Source: Flavobacteriales bacterium (GTDB lineage: Bacteria > Bacteroidota > Bacteroidia > Flavobacteriales_F > PHOS-HE28). Taken from it: DNA of 64,000 bases. The stretch spans positions 682,001 to 746,000 of the forward strand of contig JADJAA010000002.1 of assembly GCA_016704485.1 (NCBI GenBank), given 5' to 3'. The stretch's first letter is position 1. The number at the start of each line of letters is the position of its first letter. Made by a program: the position numbers and the translations under genes. This document shows, in pieces, positions 42,983 to 51,246 of this stretch. The notes beneath the pieces were generated by a model. It had not been told where the DNA came from. It made no database searches and saw nothing but the letters and a program-made list of their open reading frames with translations.

Positions 42983-43876
42983 ATGACAGAAGTGGCCAAA
43001 TACCAGCTATTGGACGGAAATCGCGCGTCCGAAGCCATACGCAACGAGATTACTAAGTATGCTAAAGAAGTAAAGGAAAAACGAGGGAGAGCACCCCATT
43101 TGGCTGCAGTGCTTGTGGGCAATGATGGAGCTAGCAAGACATACGTGAATGCAAAAGTGAAAGCCTGCGAGAGTGTTGGTTTCCACAGTACCTTGATCCG
43201 TTTACCGGAAAGTACGAACGAGGATGAATTGTTGGCTCGGATAAAGGAGCTCAACAGGGATATGGAGCTCGACGGCTTCATCGTTCAACTACCCTTGCCC
43301 TCTCATATCGATCCAGACCATGTGATCATGGCCATCGACCCTCGCAAGGATGTGGATGGATTCCACCCGCAGAACGTTGGGAATATGACGTTGGGATTGC
43401 CTGGTTTCCTACCTGCAACACCAAGCGGCATTTTGGAATTGCTGAAACATTATCGTATTGAGACCGCAGGTAAGCATTGTGTGGTAGTTGGTCGTAGCAA
43501 CATCGTTGGCACACCCATGAGCATCTTAATGAGCCGCAATTCGGATCCTGGGAATTGCACGGTGACCTTAACGCACAGTCGCACTAAAGATCTAGCTGCG
43601 ATAACACGGGAAGCGGATCTTCTTATCGTTGCGCTCGGACATCCGGAATTCATCACAGTTGATATGGTGAAAGATGGTGTAATGGTGGTCGACGTGGGCA
43701 TCCACCGGATCGCAGACGGCTCTCGCAAGAACGGTTTCCGATTGGTCGGCGACGTAAAATTCGATGAAGTAGCACCAAAATGTTCATGGATCAGTCCGGT
43801 TCCTGGCGGAGTAGGGCCTATGACCATTACCAGTTTATTGTTGAATACACTGAAAGCAGCACAAGGAACGGCGTGA
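42983..43876 (+). CDS. folD: Bifunctional methylenetetrahydrofolate dehydrogenase/cyclohydrolase
   Basis: 297 residues. It converts 5,10-methylene-THF to 10-formyl-THF through two steps for purine and fMet synthesis. Family marks are GNDGASKTYVNAKVKACESV (with the catalytic Lys in the YVxxK block), DGFIVQLPLPSHID, RKDVDGFHPQNVG, PATPSGILELL, VVVGRSNIVGTPMS and PVPGGVGPMTITSLL. It is a single-copy housekeeping gene, probably with its own promoter. Confidence 0.97.
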   Translation: MTEVAKYQLLDGNRASEAIRNEITKYAKEVKEKRGRAPHLAAVLVGNDGASKTYVNAKVKACESVGFHSTLIRLPESTNEDELLARIKELNRDMELDGFIVQLPLPSHIDPDHVIMAIDPRKDVDGFHPQNVGNMTLGLPGFLPATPSGILELLKHYRIETAGKHCVVVGRSNIVGTPMSILMSRNSDPGNCTVTLTHSRTKDLAAITREADLLIVALGHPEFITVDMVKDGVMVVDVGIHRIADGSRKNGFRLVGDVKFDEVAPKCSWISPVPGGVGPMTITSLLLNTLKAAQGTA

Positions 43877-43946
43877 TAATTCGCGACGGTAATCAACTAT
43901 CGTAGTGCACAAAGAAACATTCAATGATCCGTGTAGGTTCGTTAGC

Positions 43947-44603
43947 ATGAAAATTCCAGTTGTTCTATTCTTGCATGCCGCGTTCTCCGTTGCATGTGTT
44001 GCCCAGGATACCACGTATTTCAAGGACTTTGGTCGTTCATTCCAAGTGGATGAGCAAAATGCCAAATACATGGAAGTGGTCAGCCTGACGGAAGATTCCG
44101 TGACGTCATATATGCTGTCCGAATATCCGAAAGGGAAGCCTATGGATGAAAAGCATTACCGTGGAGAATACCCTGTAGGCGTTTGGCGGAGCTACGACCA
44201 TAAAGGCAAACTGCTGGCAGAACGGAATTTCGACAAGCTTGTTTATACGAGTTGTGCCAGCAAAATAACCGATGGCAGGTTGGTGCCACCTGACACAACG
44301 AAGGTACAAGTTCAACCTGAATTCAAAGGCGGTTTGGACGAACTCTACAAATTTCTCGGTACAACGGTGCGATACCCGCAAGAAGCAAAAGAAGCAGGCA
44401 TCATGGGTAAAGTGTATGTGGAAGCCATAATTACAGAGGCAGGCAAATGGGAAACGCAATGCATTAAACGTTCTGCTGATCCTTATTTGGATTATGAGGC
44501 TTGGCGTGTTCTGGAATTGATGCCGGACTGGACACCTGGGACCCAAGATAGTGAGCCGGTCCGTGTGCGATACATCCTTCCGATGAACTTTACGTTAGGT
44601 TAG
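43947..44603 (+). CDS. Periplasmic TonB C-terminal domain protein
   Basis: 218 residues from ATG 43947. Signal peptide (VVLFLHAAFSVACVAQ), then a segment with MORN-like repeat character (YRGEYPVGVWRSYDHKGKLL), and a TonB-like C-terminal domain: PEFKGGLDELYKFLGTTVRY, PQEAKEAGIMGKVYVEAIIT and PVRVRYILPMNFTL. In Bacteroidota this combination is common in small exported proteins, where it may interact with outer-membrane transporters. The transport partner is unknown. Confidence 0.85.
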   Translation: MKIPVVLFLHAAFSVACVAQDTTYFKDFGRSFQVDEQNAKYMEVVSLTEDSVTSYMLSEYPKGKPMDEKHYRGEYPVGVWRSYDHKGKLLAERNFDKLVYTSCASKITDGRLVPPDTTKVQVQPEFKGGLDELYKFLGTTVRYPQEAKEAGIMGKVYVEAIITEAGKWETQCIKRSADPYLDYEAWRVLELMPDWTPGTQDSEPVRVRYILPMNFTLG

Positions 44604-44759
44604 AAGAGGACAGGGAGGGGACCTAACTACCTTAGAACAAGAGCCCCCACTTTTATGTTCACGGGCAAGTTGATCACGGTAGATCTACCTGCACGTATGG
44701 CCGCTGTAGATTTGCTAATGCATTATCTAGGTTGAGTACTAAAAGAAACAGAGCGACAC

Positions 44760-45392
44760 ATGGAATTCTACAAGCAAGTATTCGAGAATAACAAAAAGTG
44801 GATCAAGGATAAAGAAGCTTCTGACAAGGACTTCTTCAAGCACTTGGCAGAAGGTCAAAATCCAGAGATCCTGTACATCGGTTGCAGCGATAGTAGAGCC
44901 ACAGCCGAAGAACTTATGGGTGCACGACCAGGTCAGGTATTCGTTCACAGGAACATTGCGAATGTTGTTGGTTCCGCCGATCTGAACTCACTGAGCGTTA
45001 TTCAATATGCTGTAGCCCATTTGAAAGTGAAGCACATTGTGGTCTGTGGTCATTATTTCTGCGGAGGCGTTAAGGCAGCCATGAAAGCCCAGGATCTCGG
45101 CATTCTGAATCCTTGGCTACGCTACATCCGCGATGTGTACAGGATACATCGAAATGAATTGAATTCCATTTCGGATGAAGATGCGCGCTATCGCCGATTG
45201 GTGGAATTGAATGTCGAAGAGCAATGCATCAACGTTATCAAGACAGCTGTTGTGCAGAAAGCCTATATCGCTTCCGGTATGCCATCCATACACGGTTGGG
45301 TATTCGATATACGTACTGGAGAGTTGATCGATCTTAAGATCGACTTCGAACAGAAAATGAAGCTTATTCGAGAGATCTATGACCTTGGGTAA
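44760..45392 (+). CDS. Beta-class carbonic anhydrase
   Basis: 210 residues. It catalyses reversible CO2 hydration. The zinc ligands are visible: Cys and Asp in IGCSDSRATAEELMG and the later His and Cys in VCGHYFCGGVKAAM. NIANVV and the dimer helices fit the beta class. Its position between unrelated genes suggests a single-gene unit. The HYFCGG form differs slightly from the usual HYGCGG. Confidence 0.95.
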   Translation: MEFYKQVFENNKKWIKDKEASDKDFFKHLAEGQNPEILYIGCSDSRATAEELMGARPGQVFVHRNIANVVGSADLNSLSVIQYAVAHLKVKHIVVCGHYFCGGVKAAMKAQDLGILNPWLRYIRDVYRIHRNELNSISDEDARYRRLVELNVEEQCINVIKTAVVQKAYIASGMPSIHGWVFDIRTGELIDLKIDFEQKMKLIREIYDLG

Positions 45393-45476
45393 CCCCATTC
45401 GGAACGCAGAACGGATCACGCTCAGAATTCAGTTGGATCAATGAGCGCTTGGCGCGAACAGGGGAAAATGATAAGG

Positions 45477-46205
45477 TCAGAATAACAATCCCGCTTTCAG
45501 ATTCAGGGGCAAATTAGGCGTGGTGTATCGCCCTCTCTCAGTGGTAGCTAAGGATAGCGTTGGATCCTTTCCATGAACAAGTGAATGCGAAAGATTGGTC
45601 CGTTCAAAGTGTTGAACGGTCTTGAACTTCAACCCTACACCAATACCGAAGTCCAAGACCACTTTCCCGAGGTTTGCTTGTAAACCGATCTTCGTGTTGA
45701 CCGTTACCATTTGCTTTTCAATGCGATAACTATCCGTATACACTTCGTAGTAGGTGGAGTCATCGGAATACAAATAGCCATCCGGATAAGGACTGAATTG
45801 ATCCGTTCTATGAATTGTGATCTGATGTTGAACAAGATCCAACGAAACGTATGGTCTGATCTTTCTGGACTGAATGAAAAAGTACTTCTGTTCAATTGCG
45901 AGTCTTACGCCGCTGTACTTATCGTGACCGGTAATTTTCAAAGGATCTGCCAATAGTGCTACGGAAACTTGTGTGGACCAACGTGAATAGATACGTTCGT
46001 AACTCACCTCGAACCCTGGATTGAAAGGGTCGAAAATACGGATAGGCGAGAATTTGATCTGGTTCAGAAAGGTTGGTCCTTCGCGCAGCAAATTAGCATT
46101 GGGCATTGGTTCTGGCACCGTATCGAGAACGTACTGCGCCGCTGTTCGCGGTACGGAGATCAGCGCGAATAGAAAGATGAGTATAAACCTCGGGAGCACG
46201 TTCAT
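45477..46205 (-). CDS. Outer-membrane beta-barrel-like protein
   Basis: 242 residues with a signal peptide (FILIFLFALISVPRTAAQ). The rest is rich in alternating hydrophobic and aromatic strands (RIFDPFNPGFEVSYERIYSR, IRPYVSLDLVQHQITIH, DFGIGVGLKFKTVQHF) and ends LPLNLKAGLLF, the usual last strand of a porin-like barrel. It probably sits in the outer membrane. I see no transport or enzyme signature. It starts 2 bp after the stop of the HAD gene, so they are probably one operon. Confidence 0.75.
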   Translation of the reverse strand: MNVLPRFILIFLFALISVPRTAAQYVLDTVPEPMPNANLLREGPTFLNQIKFSPIRIFDPFNPGFEVSYERIYSRWSTQVSVALLADPLKITGHDKYSGVRLAIEQKYFFIQSRKIRPYVSLDLVQHQITIHRTDQFSPYPDGYLYSDDSTYYEVYTDSYRIEKQMVTVNTKIGLQANLGKVVLDFGIGVGLKFKTVQHFERTNLSHSLVHGKDPTLSLATTERGRYTTPNLPLNLKAGLLF

Positions 46206-46207
46206 TT

Positions 46208-46630
46208 TCAGTGTTCCTTGAACACTTCGACCATCTCTTCCTTTTCAACAAGTTCAGTGAATTTCCCATTGTAGCGCGTTGCACGAACAATGTGATTATC
46301 TATCCAATGATAGTTGCCCCCTCGCGGCTTACCGAATAGGATACCGTGATACTTGAAACCGTGCTTATCCAACCATGCCGTGGTTACTTCACGATGTTCT
46401 TCCAATCGTGACGTGAAGAATGTAATGATATGTCCATCTTCATACCATTTATTGCATGTCTCCAAGGCACCATCGAATAATGCGGCATCCACCATCCGTT
46501 CAGGTTCCTCATTCGGAATATCCTCGCTGATGGTACCGTCAATATCGATCAAGAAATTCTTTTTTTCTAACGGTAGCGCAGGGCTTGCCTTTTTTCCGTT
46601 GATCAGTACTTCTTTCAGATCTGTGGCCAT
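46208..46630 (-). CDS. Small HAD superfamily phosphatase
   Basis: 140 residues. The catalytic motif I is FLIDIDGTISEDIP with the nucleophile Asp, motif II is HIITFFTSRLEEHREVTTAW, and the acid motif is WIDNHIV. The short form resembles small HAD proteins of the polynucleotide-kinase or phosphoheptose type without a cap domain. The substrate is unknown. It is first in an operon with the outer-membrane protein gene. Confidence 0.78.
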   Translation of the reverse strand: MATDLKEVLINGKKASPALPLEKKNFLIDIDGTISEDIPNEEPERMVDAALFDGALETCNKWYEDGHIITFFTSRLEEHREVTTAWLDKHGFKYHGILFGKPRGGNYHWIDNHIVRATRYNGKFTELVEKEEMVEVFKEH

Positions 46631-46690
46631 CGTGGTCTTGAATTCGTGTATTACAAAGGTCGTTCATTACAACGTAATCGGAATACAAAA

Positions 46691-46720
46691 TGGCCGCATC
46701 ACCTTTCGACAATGCGGCCA
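46691..46720 (-). terminator. Terminator of the lysyl-oxidase protein gene
   Basis: Nine-base arms TGGCCGCAT and ATGCGGCCA form a hairpin about 25 bp after the stop of the large gene. On the minus strand it is followed by TTTTG, a weak T-run. The opposite HAD gene starts 61 bp further on. Confidence 0.55.
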
Positions 46721-46743
46721 ATTCAAATGCCTTACCAATTCAA

Positions 46744-49700
46744 TTAGGGCAATTGCTGCGAAATTGTATTAGTAGGCACTATTCCCCCGATATTCTCCAA
46801 TATCAGGTCACGATCGTTCGGTGCACCGGTGTATTTCACAATACCGTTCATATCCGTATCCTCGAAATAGTATCCGGCTATGGTATTGGTTGGTACTGTA
46901 CCTCCAATGATACCAAGGATCGGATCGCGGTCATTGCTCGTGCCAGTGTATTTCAGGACACCGTCCTTAACGGAATTACCGCTCCAAAGCATGGATCTAC
47001 TGTCTTTCGTCATCCGCGCATTCGTACCCCAAGTGCTGGTCGTGGAGGTTCTGAAGTCAACTACCGATGTGGTTGCAGATAAGGCTACCGGGTTCAAGGT
47101 CATAACGCCCAAGTGATTTCTGTGTCGTATCGACACTTGGTAATTACCATCGGGAACTTGCAGCTGCACTGCTGAAGTGCCGTTCTTGTTCACTACATCA
47201 CCATCGCGTTGCAACAAGGCACTTGCTGTGGCGATCACGGCAAAAGGAGCTGTTGTGGATCGTACTTCAACCATTACCCAATCCACGATGGCATTATTAC
47301 CTGTAACAGCTAATACACCGCTGCTGGTCTGTTCTCCGCCGCCACCGTTCACATGGGTGAAACCAAGACCGGTGTAAGGTTCTGTCAAAGGGATCAATAA
47401 CGCAGTGCGAAGTTGATCATTCATTAAATGGGTAGCGGTGCTATAGGGACCGGCCAACCAGATCTTAGGGCTAATGGTCACAGTGTTCGGCGTAATGGCA
47501 CATGACCCGGTTATGGTGGTAAGCACGTTATTGCCTTGTTCGTTCACGATGTCCGTTATGCTGGCGATGCAGATGTTCAGGTCCGTGAGGTTGAGATAAG
47601 TGATCCGGCATAACGGTACAAGGTCAGTATTCTTCGCCATTGAGCTATCGATATACGATAAACCGATCACCTTGGTACCACCCAACGAGGATTCCATTGC
47701 AATATCACCGATCAGGCTCGGTACAAGATTCTGGACGTTTTGGATCGTGAGGCCGCTCATTTCGAATTCATAGCCCATTACACGGTTTGTTGGGTTACGG
47801 ATCATGATATCCACCGTTTTAGCAATAGGGTCCACTGCGCCGAGTTGAAGGTCCACATTAACTCCAGTATCTGTCCAGCCACGTGGGAAGGTGCACCACG
47901 GGTGGTAATGCAGGACGTGTCCGATCTGGTCGTGCGTATGTTGCTGATTGTAGCAGTTCGCCATTAACGCGGCATCCGTAACGGTGATCACATTGTCTCC
48001 GTTCAGATCATTGCAATTCGTTGGTGAAATATCATCCCCCAGAATTGCTTGGACATAAGCTTGCGCATCCGGCTGTGTTTGGTTACCATCTGCATTAAGG
48101 TCACCCATTTTAGTAGTGCCTGCGCAAGTACCTGCACAATCGAATCGTGCATCGCCATAGGGCTGTCCAAGACAATCGGTGAAAGGTGGACATGTGCCTG
48201 CAACAGTAAAGGAGAGCACATTCTGCGCATCACGTGCAATGTTCAAACAGACCTGTGCGTAGTTATTGGAGTAATCCAATTCGTGTCTTCCCAAAGCATC
48301 CGGAGCTTGCTGCCAATTGGTGCGAAGTACCAGTGTATACTGTCCAGCAGGAACGTCCGTAATGTCGATCCAATTGCACGTTGTTCCAGATCCGTATATG
48401 TCATAACACCCTTTGCTGATCCCCATGTTACTGCATCCATACTGGCCCGTAAACCCTGGGTTACATCCCACATCTATCACACAGAAACCGTTCTTGAATC
48501 CTACTGGGATCGTATTCCCGCTGGGATCGAATAGCAAGTAATCCGCATATCCGGCATAGTGGGCATGCCCATGGCAATTATCGAAGTCGAATATCTCCGG
48601 ATGAGCCGTAGGGTTACCGATGTAATAATCCTCGTTTCCGATATTATCGATCCTGGTGGTAAATCGCAGAACATTCCTTACGCCAAGCGCCCGGGTACAT
48701 CCTTCAACTGGGGCACAAGCGTCTGTAATGTTCACAGTACTTAAGCTTAAACTACTGGCCAGAGCACTTTGGTTCATGACCAGATCGGGTCCGGTTACGC
48801 AAAGCGGATCTCCCCACGGATAGCAACAATCATTACAAGGAATTGTAGCCAAGGGTTCGTAATTGCATGATTCCGTATCCATACAACCTGTTACTGGTCC
48901 ATTGTAAATAATGGAAAAAGTAATCTGGTCATTACAGTCACCAGCATTATCGCCGATGCGGAGGTGGTGCACCAGGCCAGCCGGAAAATTGGCTGTCATC
49001 ACAGCCTGGGTTCCGCAACCTCCTTCATTATCGTCTGCGAATGTTGCACCTTCAACGCCATTGCTCAGCACGATCTGATTGCAGGCCATATCATATGCCC
49101 AGAGCCGAGTATCACATGAGTTGGATCCACAGGTCGAAATGGTGTAAGACCCAGGTTCCGGCGGGGTAAAGTCGTACCACGCCTCAATACTCGGAGTGGT
49201 CTTGGTGGCCAGCGTAACCGGAAATGTTGTGCCAACTGGCGCAAGTGTCAATGGTAAAGGAGAAGTACACGCAAATCCAGCAGGACAATTGAACGTCGTT
49301 TCTTCAAATGAGCCGAATACTCCTCCGGCCAGGATCAGTGTCTGATCGGAATAGAGCCAATAACCTCCATAGCCGTAAGTGCTGTGATAGATGCCATCAC
49401 CTGCTGTATCGTTAATGCGGAACACCAAGCACGCATCAGACGGAACACAGATCGTAGCACCGATCGAAGTTCCGCTGGCGATCGTTAGGTTTGTTGAACC
49501 CTCCTTAAGCGTCCAAGTTGTTTCCTGTGGATAGTTGTCCTTTACGATATCGATCCTGATGCGACTTTGACCGGCTGGGCAGGAGTAATCGCACGAGTTG
49601 TTGTTGATGTTCACATTCGCGTTATAGTTGTTTGCAGTTGTTTCGCTACAGCCTACAATTGGAACCAAGCTCCCAACGAACACATCATCGATCGCGATAT

Positions 49701-50256
49701 CGCTGGTTTCACCACTACCAGTAACCGCCCTGAAGACCAAACGCGTATTGACCAAATTCCCATAGCTCGAAAGGTTGATCCAACCTTGTTTCCAATACAA
49801 GCCTTGGTTGCCGCTGGTGCTCCAAACATTGGATACAACAGAACCGTTCAGGTTCAGATCCACGAACAGTGCACCCGATTGTGCTCCACGCATATGGTAC
49901 CAGAACGTTACGTAAGGTGAGGTAACACCAGAAAGTTGATAGCATGGAGATGTCAGTACCGCGGTCTTATTCGGCGTATTTCCACCACCGGTGGACTCCA
50001 CATACATATAAGTCCCCGAAGTACTATTGGACGTATGATCGCCGATAGGGCCAGTATTCGCCGTGGGGGTACCATTCTTATCTACCCACCAATCGAGATC
50101 ATCCGCATTGGTGTTGATCCAATTGTTCTCCAAGGTGCCAGGTGTACCTGTTGTAAAGCTGGTGAACGGCTCATTTGCGGGGAAAGTCGTTACGCATTGG
50201 GCAAATAGGGTCGTAGCGGCACAACAAGCGCCGAAAAAGGCAGAAATTCTAAGCAT
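46744..50256 (-). CDS. Large secreted protein with MAM-like, lysyl oxidase and dockerin-like domains
   Basis: 1170 residues. Signal peptide (ISAFFGACCAATTLFAQ), then a MAM/concanavalin-like domain (about 25-195, ending DIAIDDVFVG), two beta domains (205-455, the second pre-peptidase-like), and a lysyl oxidase domain at about 485-675. That domain has the copper-type His562, His564 and His566 in FDNCHGHAHY, Lys588 in GFKNGFC, and Tyr618/Tyr621 in GCYDIYGSGTTCNWIDITDV, matching the copper and LTQ cofactor positions of eukaryotic LOX. A dockerin-like pair (GDLNADGNQTQ, CNDLNGDNVITVTDA) is at about 717-770. Residues ~930-1170 repeat the C-terminal module of the first gene, ending QLP. LOX enzymes oxidise lysine amines to aldehydes, giving crosslinks. 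Activity here is inferred. Confidence 0.9.
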   Translation of the reverse strand: MLRISAFFGACCAATTLFAQCVTTFPANEPFTSFTTGTPGTLENNWINTNADDLDWWVDKNGTPTANTGPIGDHTSNSTSGTYMYVESTGGGNTPNKTAVLTSPCYQLSGVTSPYVTFWYHMRGAQSGALFVDLNLNGSVVSNVWSTSGNQGLYWKQGWINLSSYGNLVNTRLVFRAVTGSGETSDIAIDDVFVGSLVPIVGCSETTANNYNANVNINNNSCDYSCPAGQSRIRIDIVKDNYPQETTWTLKEGSTNLTIASGTSIGATICVPSDACLVFRINDTAGDGIYHSTYGYGGYWLYSDQTLILAGGVFGSFEETTFNCPAGFACTSPLPLTLAPVGTTFPVTLATKTTPSIEAWYDFTPPEPGSYTISTCGSNSCDTRLWAYDMACNQIVLSNGVEGATFADDNEGGCGTQAVMTANFPAGLVHHLRIGDNAGDCNDQITFSIIYNGPVTGCMDTESCNYEPLATIPCNDCCYPWGDPLCVTGPDLVMNQSALASSLSLSTVNITDACAPVEGCTRALGVRNVLRFTTRIDNIGNEDYYIGNPTAHPEIFDFDNCHGHAHYAGYADYLLFDPSGNTIPVGFKNGFCVIDVGCNPGFTGQYGCSNMGISKGCYDIYGSGTTCNWIDITDVPAGQYTLVLRTNWQQAPDALGRHELDYSNNYAQVCLNIARDAQNVLSFTVAGTCPPFTDCLGQPYGDARFDCAGTCAGTTKMGDLNADGNQTQPDAQAYVQAILGDDISPTNCNDLNGDNVITVTDAALMANCYNQQHTHDQIGHVLHYHPWCTFPRGWTDTGVNVDLQLGAVDPIAKTVDIMIRNPTNRVMGYEFEMSGLTIQNVQNLVPSLIGDIAMESSLGGTKVIGLSYIDSSMAKNTDLVPLCRITYLNLTDLNICIASITDIVNEQGNNVLTTITGSCAITPNTVTISPKIWLAGPYSTATHLMNDQLRTALLIPLTEPYTGLGFTHVNGGGGEQTSSGVLAVTGNNAIVDWVMVEVRSTTAPFAVIATASALLQRDGDVVNKNGTSAVQLQVPDGNYQVSIRHRNHLGVMTLNPVALSATTSVVDFRTSTTSTWGTNARMTKDSRSMLWSGNSVKDGVLKYTGTSNDRDPILGIIGGTVPTNTIAGYYFEDTDMNGIVKYTGAPNDRDLILENIGGIVPTNTISQQLP

Positions 50257-50376
50257 CTAAAGCTGGTTTGATGGCTCAAGATACCCGTATATTTCCACAT
50301 CAACAAACGGGTCATATTACTTGACCATCGAAAAGCCCTTCATACTTCTATCTTCGCCCCTACAGAAACATCTACA

Positions 50377-51189
50377 ATGGCACACGGACTTTTAAAGGGA
50401 AAACGCGGCATCATTTCTGGTGCATTGAATGAGCAAAGCATTGCATGGAAAGTTGCCGAATTGGCGCATGCGGAAGGCGCGGAGATAGTCTTAACGAATG
50501 CGCCTGTGGCAATGCGCATGGGCGAGATCAACCAGTTGGCTTCAGAGATAAATGCGTCGATCATCCCTGCGGATGCCACCAGTGATGCGGATCTTGAAAA
50601 GCTCTTTGCGGATTCACAGGAGAAACTTGGTGGCCCAATGGACTTTGTGCTACATAGCATTGGCATGAGTCCGAATGTCCGAAAAGGCCGCTCGTATGAT
50701 GACCTGAACTACGATTGGTATAAACAAACCTTGGACGTAAGTGCACTGAGCCTGCATCGCATGTTGCAAGCTGCGAACAAAGGGAATGCACTTGCCGAGG
50801 GAGCTTCCGTGGTTGCGCTGACCTATATAGCCGCCCAGCGCGTATTCCCGAATTATGGGGACATGGCCGATGCAAAAGCACTGTTGGAAAGCATAGCGCG
50901 CAGTTGGGGATACAGATTAGGGGTTTCAAAGAAGGTCCGCGTGAATACAATTAGTCAAAGCCCCACAATGACCACTGCGGGTTCAGGTATCAAAGGGTTC
51001 GATGGGTTCTTTGGCTTTGCTGATGAAATGAGTCCGTTAGGCAATGCACCCGCAGAAGATTGTGCGAACTATTGCATCACACTGTTCAGCGACTTAACGA
51101 GGTACGTGACAATGCAGAACCTTTATCATGATGGCGGATTCAGTAGCACAGGGGTTTCCGTTGGTGCAATGGAGAAGTTCATGAAGTAG
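50377..51189 (+). CDS. fabI: Enoyl-ACP reductase (NADH)
   Basis: 270 residues. FabI reduces enoyl-ACP in the last step of fatty acid elongation. The start GLLKGKRGIISGALNEQSIAW has the Rossmann fold and NADH site, and the catalytic Tyr-x6-Lys is in NYGDMADAK. Later SQSPTMTTAGSGIKGFD and ETMSP-like segments (ADEMSPLGN) match Bacteroidota FabI. The substrate loop is intact. It lies 57 bp before the TPR-caspase gene in the same direction but is probably independent. Confidence 0.96.
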   Translation: MAHGLLKGKRGIISGALNEQSIAWKVAELAHAEGAEIVLTNAPVAMRMGEINQLASEINASIIPADATSDADLEKLFADSQEKLGGPMDFVLHSIGMSPNVRKGRSYDDLNYDWYKQTLDVSALSLHRMLQAANKGNALAEGASVVALTYIAAQRVFPNYGDMADAKALLESIARSWGYRLGVSKKVRVNTISQSPTMTTAGSGIKGFDGFFGFADEMSPLGNAPAEDCANYCITLFSDLTRYVTMQNLYHDGGFSSTGVSVGAMEKFMK

Positions 51190-51246
51190 TATTCGCTCAT
51201 GCTGCCGAACCAAGGATCTCGACTGGATGGATGGATCCGAAATACA

